Shown piece by piece: positions 32,395 through 42,156 of a stretch of 64,000 bases of DNA (positions are counted from its first letter, which is position 1; every line of letters begins with the position of its first letter). The DNA comes from Occultella kanbiaonis (GTDB lineage Bacteria; Actinomycetota; Actinomycetes; Actinomycetales; Beutenbergiaceae), in NCBI RefSeq assembly GCF_009708215.1, contig NZ_CP046175.1:2728001-2792000 (forward strand). Reading direction: 5' to 3'. The position numbers and the translations under genes were made by a program. Below the pieces are notes generated by a model. It was not told where the DNA came from. It ran no database searches and was given only the letters and a program-made list of their open reading frames with translations.

Positions 32395-34098
32395 CTAGGC
32401 GAGTCCGCCGACGTACACCCCGGCTGCGCGGAGCTCGGCGATCCCGGGCAGGCCCGGTGGCGCACCCGTCAGGTCCACGCCGGTCAGCACCGGGAGCGTG
32501 GTCAGCGGCCCGACGTCCGTGAGCGGGTTCTCGCCGAGCCACAGCTCGGTCAGGGTGGGGAACGCAGGGACCGCGGTCAGGTCCGTGATCCGGTTCCCGG
32601 AGACGTCCAGCGTCCACAACTGGGGGAGCGGTCCCAACCCGCCGAGGTCCGTCACGGCGTTCCGGGACAGGTCGAGGCTGGTGAGATAGTCGTGGCCGGC
32701 GAGCGGGCCGACGTCGGTGATCGCGTTGTCGCCGAGGTCCACCTCGTTCAGGTTGCCCATCGACGCGAGCGGCCCGATGTCGCTGATGCCGGTGCCGCGC
32801 AGGCCGAGGTAGGCGAGCGTGCTCTGCCCCGCCAGCGGCTCGAGGTCGACCACCTGGGTCCCGGAGGCGCCGAGGTTCGTCAGGGACGCCAGGCCCGCGA
32901 GCGGCGAGAGGTCGCTGACCGGGTTGTCGGTGATCACGACACCCCACAGGTTCAGACCGGCCAGCGGGGTCAGGTCGGTGACGGCATTGCCGGTGACGTC
33001 GAGGCTGGACAGCTCAGTCAGTCGGTCGAGCCCGGACAGGTCGCTGATCGCGGCCGGGGCCGTCGTGGGATCGGGCGACGTCGCGTCGGGCCCGGCGACA
33101 CCCGGCAGCCCGGGTCCGGGGCACTCCAGCGAGAGGACGTCGGCCAGGTCCGCGGCACTGACCTTGGCGCCGGGGTCGCGCAGTCCCATGGTGTGCGCCA
33201 CGCACGCCGCCAACGCCGGGTCGGGGAACACCTCGGAGAGGACGAGCCGGTCCCCGCGGTCGGTCCAGAGCGCGACCGCGCCCCCGACCACGAGCACGAC
33301 GGCCACTCCGGCCGCGACGATCCGGGCACGGGGGTGCGGGCGCGGCGCGACCCAGCCGGACGGCGTGTGGGGTTCGATCGCTCGGGTTTCGATCACTCGG
33401 GTTCGGTCTGCCCGGGGTTCCTCCGCGCTGAGTCCATATGCGCGAGGTTCACTGACGTGCGCGTCGGTGACCGGCGCCGGGACGGACCGTGCCCGGGTCG
33501 CTCCCGCCACCCAGGGCACCCCGAGCGCGAGCAACCCGGCGACGGCGATCAGGACCGCCGTGGTGAGGCCGGTGGCGTCGGTGAGCAGCGGCGTGCCGGC
33601 CCGGACCCGCCAGATCGAAGCCGCCGCGAACGAGGCGGCGAACCACAGCGCGGTGAGCGCCAGCACCCCGGCGGCCGCGCGCACCCAGAGGCGTTCCCGG
33701 CGGGCCACACCGACCGCCGTCAACGCCCACGCCGCAGCCACCCCGACCAGGCCGAGGGGCGCCGTCGCCGTCGTGGCTCGGGCCAGCAGGCGCCAGTCCC
33801 CGGACGCGAGCCGCAGACCGAGGAAGCCGTCCGCCGCCGCGAGCAACAGCCCGGTCCCGGCCAGCACGATGCCGGCCGCGAGAAGCAGCGACGTGGAAGC
33901 ACCCGGTGCCCGCCCGCGTGAGACGGGCCGCGCCGCGGCCGCCAGGACGAGCGGGGACAGGCCGATCGCGGCGATCAGCAGCAGTTCCGGGAGGGCGGTG
34001 GCGATCGTCGCGCCGGCTGCGAGGCGAAGCACGGACAGGATCACGGCGAGGGCGGCCACCAGGCCGGCCGCCACCCACCAGAGGGTCTTCAGAGGCAC
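32395..34098 (-). CDS. Membrane protein with C-terminal leucine-rich repeats
   Basis: A 567-residue protein with about five N-terminal transmembrane helices (first 200 residues), a polar linker, one more helix at about 263-281, and an extracytoplasmic domain. From about residue 345 there are some nine leucine-rich repeats of about 22 residues of the SDS22/internalin type (pattern LxxLxxLxVSGNRITDLTAV). Such repeats bind proteins. The start is GTG 34098; TAGCGT at 34105-34110 ends 6 nt upstream, so a leaderless mRNA is likely. It is divergent from the P-type ATPase. Partner unknown. Confidence 0.88.
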   Translation of the reverse strand: MPLKTLWWVAAGLVAALAVILSVLRLAAGATIATALPELLLIAAIGLSPLVLAAAARPVSRGRAPGASTSLLLAAGIVLAGTGLLLAAADGFLGLRLASGDWRLLARATTATAPLGLVGVAAAWALTAVGVARRERLWVRAAAGVLALTALWFAASFAAASIWRVRAGTPLLTDATGLTTAVLIAVAGLLALGVPWVAGATRARSVPAPVTDAHVSEPRAYGLSAEEPRADRTRVIETRAIEPHTPSGWVAPRPHPRARIVAAGVAVVLVVGGAVALWTDRGDRLVLSEVFPDPALAACVAHTMGLRDPGAKVSAADLADVLSLECPGPGLPGVAGPDATSPDPTTAPAAISDLSGLDRLTELSSLDVTGNAVTDLTPLAGLNLWGVVITDNPVSDLSPLAGLASLTNLGASGTQVVDLEPLAGQSTLAYLGLRGTGISDIGPLASMGNLNEVDLGDNAITDVGPLAGHDYLTSLDLSRNAVTDLGGLGPLPQLWTLDVSGNRITDLTAVPAFPTLTELWLGENPLTDVGPLTTLPVLTGVDLTGAPPGLPGIAELRAAGVYVGGLA

Positions 34099-34264
34099 GC
34101 CGACACGCTAGCCGTTCCATGTGGAGGTCCCGTGTGCGGGCGGGCACCGCAGCGGGCGTCTGCATGCACATTCGACAACTGTTCGGTCGTTGGTCCTATG
34201 GCGTTCCGGGCGCCGCCTGGGAAACTGGTCCGGGAACGGTTGCGGCCCGAACGAGGGGAACACC

Positions 34265-37114
34265 ATGCAGGCGGAGAGTCCGAGCCACAGCGACACGGGG
34301 CGAGCGACCGTTCCCGGGCAGCGGGGTCCCGGCCCGGATCCCTCGGTCACCGATGCCGTCGCGGTCGCCGAGACGCTGGACGTGGACCCCGCGCTCGGGC
34401 TCACCAGCGCCGAAGCCGCACGCAGGCTCGCGGCGGACGGGCCGAACGAGCTTCGGTCGGCGCCGGCGGTCCCGTTGTGGCGGAAGATCCTGGCCCAGTT
34501 CCAGGACCCGCTGATCTACCTGCTGCTCGTCGCGGTCGTCATCTCCCTGGTGGCGTGGGTGGTGGAGGGCGCGCACGGCCTGCCGATCGACTCGATCGTG
34601 ATCACGGCCGTCGTGGTGCTGAACGCGGTCCTGGGTTTCGTCCAGGAGAACAAGGCGGAGAACGCCGTCGCCGCCCTCGCACAGATGACCGCGGCCGCCT
34701 CGACGGTGCTCCGGGACGGCCGGCTCACATCCGTGCCGTCCGCCGAGCTCGTCCGCGGGGACGTGCTCGTGCTCGGTGAGGGCGACTCCGTCGGCGCCGA
34801 TGCCAGACTGCTGCGGGCCAGCGCGCTGCGGGTCGCGGAGGCGTCCCTGACCGGGGAGAGCGAGGCGGTCCTGAAGGACCCGGCCGTGCTGGCGGAACCC
34901 GCGCCCCTCGGGGACCGGCTGAACATGGTGTTCAAGGGCACCGCCGTCGCGCAGGGGACCGGCCGGGCCGTCGTCACCGGCACCGCGATGGACACCGAGA
35001 TGGGCTCGATCGCGCAGATGCTCGACGCGACGGTCGAGGAGGCCAGCCCGCTCGAGAAGGACCTGAACGGCGTGTCCCGGCTGCTCGGCCTCACCGTGAT
35101 CGTCATCGCGATCGTGGTCATGGTGGTCACGGCCGTCGTGAACCAGGTCAGCACTCCCAGCGAGTTCGTGACGGTGCTGCTGCTCGGTGTCTCGCTGGCG
35201 GTGGCTGCCGTCCCCGAGGGGCTACCGGCGATCCTGTCCGTGGTGCTCGCGATCGGGGTGCAGCGGATGGCGCGACAGAACGCCGTCGTGAAGCGGCTGC
35301 ACTCCGTGGAGACCCTCGGATCCGCCTCCGTGATCGCCTCGGACAAGACCGGCACGCTCACGAAGAACGAGATGACCGTCGAGCGGGTGGTCACCGCCTC
35401 GGGTCGGGTGGAGCTGACCGGCGTCGGCTACGCCCCGGTCGGCGAGGCCCTCACCGAAGGGCTCCCGGTGACCGACCCCGCACTGCTGCGCGAGGCCCGG
35501 ATGGTGCTGGGCGGCGGGTCGCTGTCCAACGACGCGCAGCTGACCGAGACCGGAGGCACCTGGCAGATCCAGGGTGACCCGACGGAGGCCGCCTTCCTCG
35601 TGGCCGCCTACAAGCTCGACGGCACCAGGGACGCCGTCGCCGAGTTCCAGCGCGAGGCCGAGGTGCCGTTCACCTCCGAGCGCAAGCGGATGACCACCCA
35701 ACAGTTCCGTGCCTCCGAGGATGCGCGCGGCATCGTCACCAAGGGTGCCCCCGACGTGCTCCTTGGCCTGTGCAACCGGGTCCAGGTGGGCGAGGACGTC
35801 GTCGAACTGACGGCGCAACGCCGGGCCCAGGCCCTGGCCGACGTCGAGGACCTCTCGGCCGCGGCCCTACGGACCCTTGGTGTCGCCTACCGACGCCTCG
35901 ACGAGAACGATGACGACATCCTCGATGAGAGCGACGAGCGGGACCTGATCTACCTCGGCGTGGTCGGCATCATCGACCCACCACGACCGGAGGCCGCGGT
36001 GGCCGTGGCGCAGGCGCACCGGGCGGGGATCCGAACGATCATGATCACCGGGGACCACCCGAGCACGGCGGCCCGGATCGCCGCCGATCTCGGCATCGTC
36101 GCCAGCGGCGCGCGCGCCGTCACCGGGAGCGAGCTGGACGAGCTCGACGACGTAGGACTGCGGGATGTCGCCCGCGAGGTCAGCGTGTACGCGCGGGTCG
36201 CGCCGAAGAACAAGAACGACATCGTCGACGCGCTCCAGGCGGACGGCCAGGTGGTCGCCATGACCGGCGACGGGGTCAACGACGCGCCGGCCCTGAAGTC
36301 CGCGGACATCGGCATCGCGATGGGGATCACCGGGACGGAGGTCACCAAGGAAGCGAGCAAGATGATCCTCGGTGACGACAACTTCGCCACGATCGTCTCC
36401 GCGGTGCGCCAGGGCCGGGTCATCTTCGAGAACATCAAGAAGTTCCTGCGCTACCTGCTCTCGTCCAACATGGGCGAGGTGTTCACCGTCTTCCTCGGGG
36501 TGGTGTTCGCGGGCGCCATCGGTCTGGCGGACGCATCGACCGACGCAGTCGTGGTGCCGCTGCTCGCCACCCAGATCCTCTGGATCAACCTGGTCACCGA
36601 CTCGGGCCCGGCGTTGGCGATGGGGGTGGATCCCGAGGTCGACGACGTGATGGCACGGCGGCCGCGGCCACTCACCGAGAAGATCATCGACCCGCGGATG
36701 TGGATCGGCATTCTCAGCATCGGGCTCGTGATGGGCCTGATCACACTGCTCACGATCGACATCTTCCTGCCCGGGGGCATGATCGCGGGCGGCGAGGATT
36801 CACTGGAGGTGGCCAGGACCGCCGGCTTCACGACCTTGGTGCTCGCCCAGTTGTTCAACGCGTTCAACTCCCGGTCCGAGACCACGAGCGCGTTCTCCCA
36901 TGCCTTCACGAACAGGTGGCTGTGGGGGGCTGTGCTGCTGGCGATCGTGCTGCAGCTGGCGATCGTGGAGATCCCGTTCCTGCAGGTGGCCTTCGGCACG
37001 GCGTCGCTCGACCTCGCGCACTGGTTGGTCTGCCTCGCGATGGCCTCGTCGGTGCTCTGGTTCGACGAGATCCGCAAGGTGGTGCTGCGGGCGAAGGACG
37101 CCCGCAGGGCCTGA
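34265..37114 (+). CDS. P-type cation-transporting ATPase (type II, Ca2+/PacL-like)
   Basis: A 949-residue P2-type ATPase. It has the N-terminal cation_ATPase_N domain, A domain motif LTGES, the phosphorylation site D360-K-T-G-T, the membrane motif AVAAVPEGLPAIL (helix 4, characteristic of Ca2+-type pumps), the hinge MTGDGVNDAPALK and ten predicted helices in the usual arrangement. It is similar in layout to mycobacterial CtpF and cyanobacterial PacL. Expected to export Ca2+ or a related cation; the ion is not decided by sequence alone. ATG 34265 with GAGGGGA upstream is chosen over an upstream GTG frame extension. Confidence 0.93.
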   Translation: MQAESPSHSDTGRATVPGQRGPGPDPSVTDAVAVAETLDVDPALGLTSAEAARRLAADGPNELRSAPAVPLWRKILAQFQDPLIYLLLVAVVISLVAWVVEGAHGLPIDSIVITAVVVLNAVLGFVQENKAENAVAALAQMTAAASTVLRDGRLTSVPSAELVRGDVLVLGEGDSVGADARLLRASALRVAEASLTGESEAVLKDPAVLAEPAPLGDRLNMVFKGTAVAQGTGRAVVTGTAMDTEMGSIAQMLDATVEEASPLEKDLNGVSRLLGLTVIVIAIVVMVVTAVVNQVSTPSEFVTVLLLGVSLAVAAVPEGLPAILSVVLAIGVQRMARQNAVVKRLHSVETLGSASVIASDKTGTLTKNEMTVERVVTASGRVELTGVGYAPVGEALTEGLPVTDPALLREARMVLGGGSLSNDAQLTETGGTWQIQGDPTEAAFLVAAYKLDGTRDAVAEFQREAEVPFTSERKRMTTQQFRASEDARGIVTKGAPDVLLGLCNRVQVGEDVVELTAQRRAQALADVEDLSAAALRTLGVAYRRLDENDDDILDESDERDLIYLGVVGIIDPPRPEAAVAVAQAHRAGIRTIMITGDHPSTAARIAADLGIVASGARAVTGSELDELDDVGLRDVAREVSVYARVAPKNKNDIVDALQADGQVVAMTGDGVNDAPALKSADIGIAMGITGTEVTKEASKMILGDDNFATIVSAVRQGRVIFENIKKFLRYLLSSNMGEVFTVFLGVVFAGAIGLADASTDAVVVPLLATQILWINLVTDSGPALAMGVDPEVDDVMARRPRPLTEKIIDPRMWIGILSIGLVMGLITLLTIDIFLPGGMIAGGEDSLEVARTAGFTTLVLAQLFNAFNSRSETTSAFSHAFTNRWLWGAVLLAIVLQLAIVEIPFLQVAFGTASLDLAHWLVCLAMASSVLWFDEIRKVVLRAKDARRA

Positions 37115-37185
37115 CGGCGGTGGGTGCTGCTCACGGCGGTCGGCGGGGCGCGGGTTGCGCCGTCCCGGCTGGCAGACTGCGGGAC

Positions 37186-39792
37186 GTGACCGCAGACCCG
37201 ATCACCCGGCTCCTGGCCGCGCCGCCGGACTACCCGGTCGTGGCCGGGTTGCCCGACGTCGTCGCCGCCGCCCGCCGCCGGGGCATCGCCGTCGTGCAGG
37301 CGCCGCCCGGGACGGGCAAGACCACGCTCGTCCCGCCGGCACTGGCCGCCGCCGTTCCGGGCCGGATCGTGGTCACCCAGCCCCGTCGGATCGCGGCGCG
37401 GGCGGCGGCGCGCCGGTTGGCGGGCCTGCTCGGCGAGGGTCTCGGTCAGACCGTCGGGTACAGCGTGCGGGGCGACCGACGCGTCGGCCCGAGCACCCGG
37501 ATCGAGTTCGTCACCACGGGCCTGCTGTTGCGCCGGCTGCAGGCCGACCCCGACCTACCGGGCGTCGGTGCCGTCATCCTCGACGAGGTCCATGAACGGC
37601 AGCTCGACGCGGACCTGACGTTGGCCCTGTGCGTGGACGTGCGCACGAACCTGCGCGAGGACCTGCCCGTGCTCGCCATGTCCGCCACCGTGGCGGCCGA
37701 ACACACGGCGCAAGCCCTCGGCAGGTCCGACCCCGCCGGCCCGGCGCCGGTGATCACCGTGCCCGGCATCCTGCACCCGGTCACCGAGCACTGGAAGCCG
37801 CCACCCACCCGGGTCGCCCGCACCGACGAGCGGGGCATCACCCGGCCGTTCCTCGAGCACGTCGCCGCCACCGCCCGCACGGCCCTGGCGGACAGCGACG
37901 GCGACGTCCTGGTGTTCGTGCCGGGCGCCTACGAGGTGGACACGGTCTGTCGGTCGCTCACCGGTGCCGGCGGCCTCGGGGCCGACGTGCGCCCGCTGCA
38001 CGGTCGACTCTCGAGCGAGCAACAGGACCTCGCCCTCAACCCGGGGCCGCGACGCCGGGTCGTGGTCTCGACGGCGGTGGCCGAGTCCTCGTTGACCGTC
38101 CCCGGGGTGCGGGTGGTCGTCGACGCGGGCTTCGCCCGCAGGCCGCGGACCGACCACCGGCGTGGACTGGCCGGGCTGGTCACCACGTGGGCCAGTCGCG
38201 CGGAGACCGAGCAGCGTGCCGGCCGCGCCGGGCGGGAGGGACCGGGCGCGGTGTACCGGTGCTGGTCACAAGGCGATCACGCCCGCCTGGATGCGCACCC
38301 GGTGCCGGAGATCCGGACCGCCGACCTGACCGCGTTCGCGCTGGAGCTCGCCTGCTGGGGCAGCCCCGACGGCGCGGGCCTCGCCCTCCTCGACGCCCCA
38401 CCGCCGACTGCGCTGGCGGCCGCGCGCGAGACCCTCACGGGGCTCGGTGCGCTGGACGCCGACGGGCGGCTCACCGAGCGCGGGCGGGCCATCGCAGCGG
38501 TCGGCACCGACCCGCGCCTGGCGCGCGCGCTCCTGGATGCGACCCCTGCCGTCGGCGCCCGCCGGGCCGCGGAGGTGGTGGCCCTGCTGGCCGAGGACTC
38601 CCGCGCCCCGGGCGGTGACCTGGTCGCCGCGTTACGAACGCTTCGGCGCGGCGGCCCGGCCGCGCGCGCCTGGCGGGAGCAGGCGGACCGGTTCGCTCGG
38701 CAGCTCGGACGACGCAACGGCAAGCCGGCCACAGGGTCGGCCGTGGCGGGCGAGACGCGCGACCCCGCTACCGGCGGTGGCGCCACCGAACTGGCCGACC
38801 TCGCCCTCGGTGGTGGCCTCGCCCTTGGCGACGACCTCGCCGTCGGGCTCGTGGTCGCCCTGGCCCACCCGGACCGGATCGCTCGACGCCGCCCGAGCTC
38901 GACCGCCTACCTGATGGCGTCCGGCACCGGCGCGAGCCTCCAGGACGGTGCCCTGGCCGGCCTCGAGTGGCTGGCCGTGGCCGACGCGGACCGGTCGCCG
39001 GGGCGGCGGGACGCCATCATCCGATCCGCCGCCCCGCTGGAGGTGGACCTGGCTCGCCTGGCCGCGCCCGCACTGCTCCGCTCGCAGACGCGGGTGACCT
39101 GGGAGCGCGGCCGGGTCGTCGCCCGGCGCGGGGAGTGGCTCGGCGCCATCGAGCTCACGTCGGCGCCGGTGCCCGACCCGCCTCCCGAGCTCGTGCGCGC
39201 CGCCGTACGGGAGGGCATCGCGGCCGAAGGGCTCAGCGCGTTGCGCTGGACGGACGCGGGCAGTGCCCTGCGGGCCAGGCTCCGGTTCCTCCGTGCCGCC
39301 ATGGGGGAGCCGTGGCCGGACGTCAGCGACGAGGCGTTGCTGCGCGACCTCGACACCTGGCTCGGCCCCGACCTGGACCGAGTCCGCGGTACCGGTGCCT
39401 TGGCCCGGATCGACACCCTCTCGGCGCTGCGGCGGCTGCTCCCGTGGCCGGAGGCGACGCACCTTCAGGAGTGGGCGCCCGAGCGGGTCAGGGTCCCGAG
39501 TGGCTCCTCGATCCGGGTGGACTACTCGGCCGAGCAACCGGTCGTCGCGGTGAAGCTGCAGGAGGCCTTCGGTTGGCAGCCGCCGCGGCTCGCCCGGGGA
39601 CGGGTCGGACTCCTTGTGCACCTGCTCTCGCCGGCCGGACGGCCCGCTGCCATCACCGGGGACCTCGACTCGTTCTGGGACACGGGGTACCCGCAGGTGC
39701 GCGCGGAGCTGCGCGGCCGCTATCCGAGGCACGCCTGGCCCGAGGACCCCCGCACGGCGACGGCGCACCGGGGGACCGCGCGGCGCTCCTAG
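37186..39792 (+). CDS. hrpB: ATP-dependent RNA helicase HrpB
   Basis: An 868-residue DEAH/DEVH-box helicase. Walker A is at PPGTGKTT (residues 40-47), the DEVH box at 133-136, SAT motif at about 165-167, then the QxxRxGRxGR motif (TEQRAGRAGREGPGAVYR) and the HrpB C-terminal domain (SLRWTDAGSALRARLRFLR and HLQEWAPERVRVPSGSSIRVDY). Bacterial HrpB function is not well defined; a role in RNA metabolism is assumed. The GTG at 37186 is preceded by CAGACT 7 nt upstream, a leaderless-type start. It is transcribed in the same direction as the ATPase gene, 71 bp away. Confidence 0.92.
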   Translation: MTADPITRLLAAPPDYPVVAGLPDVVAAARRRGIAVVQAPPGTGKTTLVPPALAAAVPGRIVVTQPRRIAARAAARRLAGLLGEGLGQTVGYSVRGDRRVGPSTRIEFVTTGLLLRRLQADPDLPGVGAVILDEVHERQLDADLTLALCVDVRTNLREDLPVLAMSATVAAEHTAQALGRSDPAGPAPVITVPGILHPVTEHWKPPPTRVARTDERGITRPFLEHVAATARTALADSDGDVLVFVPGAYEVDTVCRSLTGAGGLGADVRPLHGRLSSEQQDLALNPGPRRRVVVSTAVAESSLTVPGVRVVVDAGFARRPRTDHRRGLAGLVTTWASRAETEQRAGRAGREGPGAVYRCWSQGDHARLDAHPVPEIRTADLTAFALELACWGSPDGAGLALLDAPPPTALAAARETLTGLGALDADGRLTERGRAIAAVGTDPRLARALLDATPAVGARRAAEVVALLAEDSRAPGGDLVAALRTLRRGGPAARAWREQADRFARQLGRRNGKPATGSAVAGETRDPATGGGATELADLALGGGLALGDDLAVGLVVALAHPDRIARRRPSSTAYLMASGTGASLQDGALAGLEWLAVADADRSPGRRDAIIRSAAPLEVDLARLAAPALLRSQTRVTWERGRVVARRGEWLGAIELTSAPVPDPPPELVRAAVREGIAAEGLSALRWTDAGSALRARLRFLRAAMGEPWPDVSDEALLRDLDTWLGPDLDRVRGTGALARIDTLSALRRLLPWPEATHLQEWAPERVRVPSGSSIRVDYSAEQPVVAVKLQEAFGWQPPRLARGRVGLLVHLLSPAGRPAAITGDLDSFWDTGYPQVRAELRGRYPRHAWPEDPRTATAHRGTARRS

Positions 39793-39861
39793 CCGCGCAC
39801 CGGCATCCTGTCCACGATCCGGACAGAATCGGAGCCCTCGCTCGTGCGCAGAGGACCGTCC

Positions 39862-39867
39862 TACGCT
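39862..39867 (+). promoter_or_regulatory. -10 box for leaderless thioredoxin-like gene
   Basis: TACGCT at 39862-39867 ends exactly 7 nt before GTG 39875, and no ribosome site lies between. This is the clearest example of the apparent leaderless starts in the window. Confidence 0.5.
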
Positions 39868-39874
39868 CGACGGC

Positions 39875-40453
39875 GTGAGCCAGGACCTGCTGCTGCGTGC
39901 CGGCGCCATCGTGGTGCTCCTCGCGGTCACGAGCGTCGGCTGGTGGCTCGCCACCCGCAGGCGCGGCGAACTCCGGCTCACCCCCGCGGTCCGTTCCGCC
40001 ACGCGCGGCAGCAGCGAGCGACGCAGCCGGGGCACGAGCGGGGGAGAGCAGACCCTGGCACGGGTCCGCGAGGTCGTCGACCTGACGCCTGGCACCGGTG
40101 CCACAGTGGTGCAGGTCTCCTCCGAGTACTGCAGCCCGTGCCGTCGCAGCGCCGGGCTGTGGTCGGAGTTGGCGGCCTCGGAGCCCGCCCTCGCCTTCGT
40201 CGAGGTCGACGGCGGCGAGCACCTCGACCTGACCCGCCGGTTCGCGGTCCTGAGCACGCCGACGTCGTTGCTGTTCGACTCGTCCGGCGCGTTCGTCGGC
40301 CGGATCGGCGGCGCGCCCACCCGCGCCCAGGCGGCCCGCGCCCTCCTGAGCCTCATCGGGGACATCCCCGGCGAGCGCGCCTCCATCGATGCCCGTCCGA
40401 GGTCAGGCGCAACCTCCCCCACCGCCACTGACCAGATCGGAGCACCTCGATGA
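39875..40453 (+). CDS. Membrane-anchored thioredoxin-like protein
   Basis: A 192-residue protein with one N-terminal transmembrane helix (about residues 8-27), a basic linker and a thioredoxin fold with active site C86-S-P-C89 and the cis-proline loop in VLSTPTSLLF. The topology cannot be decided firmly; the positively charged segment after the helix suggests that the thioredoxin domain is cytoplasmic. It overlaps the DUF4395 gene by four bases. Thioredoxin-like proteins and DUF4395 proteins are commonly paired in actinobacteria, suggesting a joint membrane thiol-redox role (inference). Confidence 0.87.
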   Translation: MSQDLLLRAGAIVVLLAVTSVGWWLATRRRGELRLTPAVRSATRGSSERRSRGTSGGEQTLARVREVVDLTPGTGATVVQVSSEYCSPCRRSAGLWSELAASEPALAFVEVDGGEHLDLTRRFAVLSTPTSLLFDSSGAFVGRIGGAPTRAQAARALLSLIGDIPGERASIDARPRSGATSPTATDQIGAPR

Positions 40454-40914
40454 CGACTGCCCCCGACGCCACTGAACGAGCCGCGGGGATCGACCCGCGC
40501 GGCCCCAGGTTCGGCGCCGCCCTCACTGCCATCCTCCTGATCGCCACCATCCTCGCCGGCGACTCGCCGGCGGGACTGATCCTGCTGGCCGTCGTCGTCG
40601 CATCCTTCGCGCTCGGCGTCGCCCGCGGGGTCCAGGGCACCTGGCAGGGCCTGCTGTACGCCTCGCTGGTGCGCCCCCGCCTGGCCCCGCCGACGGACCG
40701 TGAGGATCCCGCGCCGCCGCGCTTCGCCCAGCTCGTCGGCCTCATCATCACCGGGGTCGGCCTCGTCCTCGGCCTGATCGGCGTCGGCTGGGCAGTCACC
40801 GTGTTCGCGGCCGTGGCGCTCGTCGCCGCGTTCCTGAACGCGGCCTTCGGGCTCTGCCTCGGATGCGAGATGTATCTGCTCGGGCGCAGACTGCGCCCCA
40901 GCCGGGCGGCCTGA
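40450..40914 (+). CDS. DUF4395 membrane protein
   Basis: A 154-residue integral membrane protein with about four helices in two pairs (roughly 24-58 and 91-135) and the C-terminal motif NAAFGLCLGCEMYLL with two cysteines, the signature of DUF4395. The cysteine pair at the membrane edge suggests redox coupling with the thioredoxin-like protein encoded immediately upstream (4-bp overlap). Confidence 0.9.
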   Translation: MTTAPDATERAAGIDPRGPRFGAALTAILLIATILAGDSPAGLILLAVVVASFALGVARGVQGTWQGLLYASLVRPRLAPPTDREDPAPPRFAQLVGLIITGVGLVLGLIGVGWAVTVFAAVALVAAFLNAAFGLCLGCEMYLLGRRLRPSRAA

Positions 40915-40935
40915 GCCATGTACCGCAGGGCACGA

Positions 40936-40950
40936 TGTCGCGCCGCGACA
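40936..40950. terminator. Small hairpin between convergent genes
   Basis: TGTCGC (40936-40941), GCC, GCGACA (40945-40950): a 6-bp stem between the DUF4395 gene (ends 40914) and the DUF932 gene (ends 41003). Confidence 0.35.
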
Positions 40951-41002
40951 CAGGCGCACCAGCACGCGCGACGGGCCCGCACCCAGCGGACCTGCTCGGG
41001 GC

Positions 41003-42079
41003 TCAGGACCCCTGCAACACCCCCTCGAGCGTGCGCCATGCGCGCACGTCGAGCTCCTCGAACGCACCGTTGACCATCTTGCGCATGTTGGACTGCAGCC
41101 GGTCCGCCCCGGGTGCGAGTGCGCGCACATGGTGCTCGTGGGTGTTCACCGCCGCAACGACGGCGTGCGCGGTGCCCCGCCACGGCGCGGCACGCTCGTC
41201 GGTCCGGTACAGGTCCTCCAGCTCGCTGCGGCGACGGTCGGCGACGGCCTTGCGTGACCCGGTCAGCTTGTCGCCGCTCTGCGGGTCTGTGGCCGGTACC
41301 CACACGTCCAGGAACCCCGACCACTGCGCCTCGGAGACGGGTACGGCGCACAGGCGGGCGACCTCCGCGGCGAACGCGTCCGCGGTCGTGTAGACCACCT
41401 CGAGCGCCTGCCGGGCGCTCAGCAGGCCGAGCTTCTCGTAGCGGGAGTGCCTGAACTTCGCCTGCGGTCCGCGCTCGGCCAGCGCGACGTTGCGGGTGTT
41501 GTCGCACACGACGTCCGTGACCGTGCGCTTGTAGGTGGTGGCGAGCGTGCCGTCGAGGGTGGTGGTGGCGAGCAGGTTCGGCCGGAACTCCACGCCCTCC
41601 GGCGTCCGAAGTGCGTCCGGCACGGAGACCTCCACCCAGGCGACGGCGCCCTCCCGCAGGACGCCGGCGGACGTGATGGAGAGGTCGTCGTCGAGGATGT
41701 GCTCGACGTTCTCGAGCAGCCACTCCCCGTACTGATGGGGGACGTAGTCGGCGGAGAACACCCCGAACACGGTGCCCTCGTGGTCCTCCTCCCGCACGAT
41801 CGCGCGCCGCCGGGGGTCGACGACCCACCGGACCGGGTTGCCCGCCGCGTCCCGGTGAGTGGCCTCCGCCTCGGGAGCCGGGCGCTCCACCGCGACCGGG
41901 CGGGTTGCGGCGCGCCAGTTGAACAGGCGCTCACGGACATCGGCGACCGGGATCGCACCGGGGTAGTGGTTGGGGCGTTCGCCCTGGAACTCGGACTTGT
42001 AGTGCCACGCCCTACCGCGCCGATCGGTATGACCGATCAGCGTGTTCGTGTTGAGGGTGGCCAGGGACTCCTTGGACAT
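41003..42079 (-). CDS. DUF932 (phage/plasmid-like) protein
   Basis: A 358-residue DUF932 protein. Family segments include NVALAERGPQAKFRHSRYEKLGLLSARQAL, GVEFRPNLLATTTLDGTLATTYKRTVTDVVCDNT and the N-terminal GVFSADYVPHQYGEWLLENVE. The family was first described on phages and plasmids but is widespread on actinobacterial chromosomes as a single gene; no role is established. An AAGGAGG site is placed 6 nt before ATG 42079. There are no other mobile-element genes nearby, so I do not call it part of a prophage. Confidence 0.9.
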   Translation of the reverse strand: MSKESLATLNTNTLIGHTDRRGRAWHYKSEFQGERPNHYPGAIPVADVRERLFNWRAATRPVAVERPAPEAEATHRDAAGNPVRWVVDPRRRAIVREEDHEGTVFGVFSADYVPHQYGEWLLENVEHILDDDLSITSAGVLREGAVAWVEVSVPDALRTPEGVEFRPNLLATTTLDGTLATTYKRTVTDVVCDNTRNVALAERGPQAKFRHSRYEKLGLLSARQALEVVYTTADAFAAEVARLCAVPVSEAQWSGFLDVWVPATDPQSGDKLTGSRKAVADRRRSELEDLYRTDERAAPWRGTAHAVVAAVNTHEHHVRALAPGADRLQSNMRKMVNGAFEELDVRAWRTLEGVLQGS

Positions 42080-42156
42080 GGTGTGCCTCCTTGGGGCTGT
42101 GGAGTCCTAGATAACCCCGGACCTCGGACACCCCGTTCGGACCCTGTGGACAACTC

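Noticed and set aside
31591-33921. 776-codon plus-strand frame opposite rlmC and the LRR gene
   Set aside because: RlmC cysteines and the leucine repeats are on the minus strand.
38632-41130. 832-codon minus-strand frame opposite hrpB and the thioredoxin pair
   Set aside because: Shadow of hrpB and the CxxC/DUF4395 genes.
41003-42079. Prophage or plasmid remnant suggested by DUF932
   Set aside because: No integrase, portal, replication or attachment sequences nearby; composition matches neighbours.
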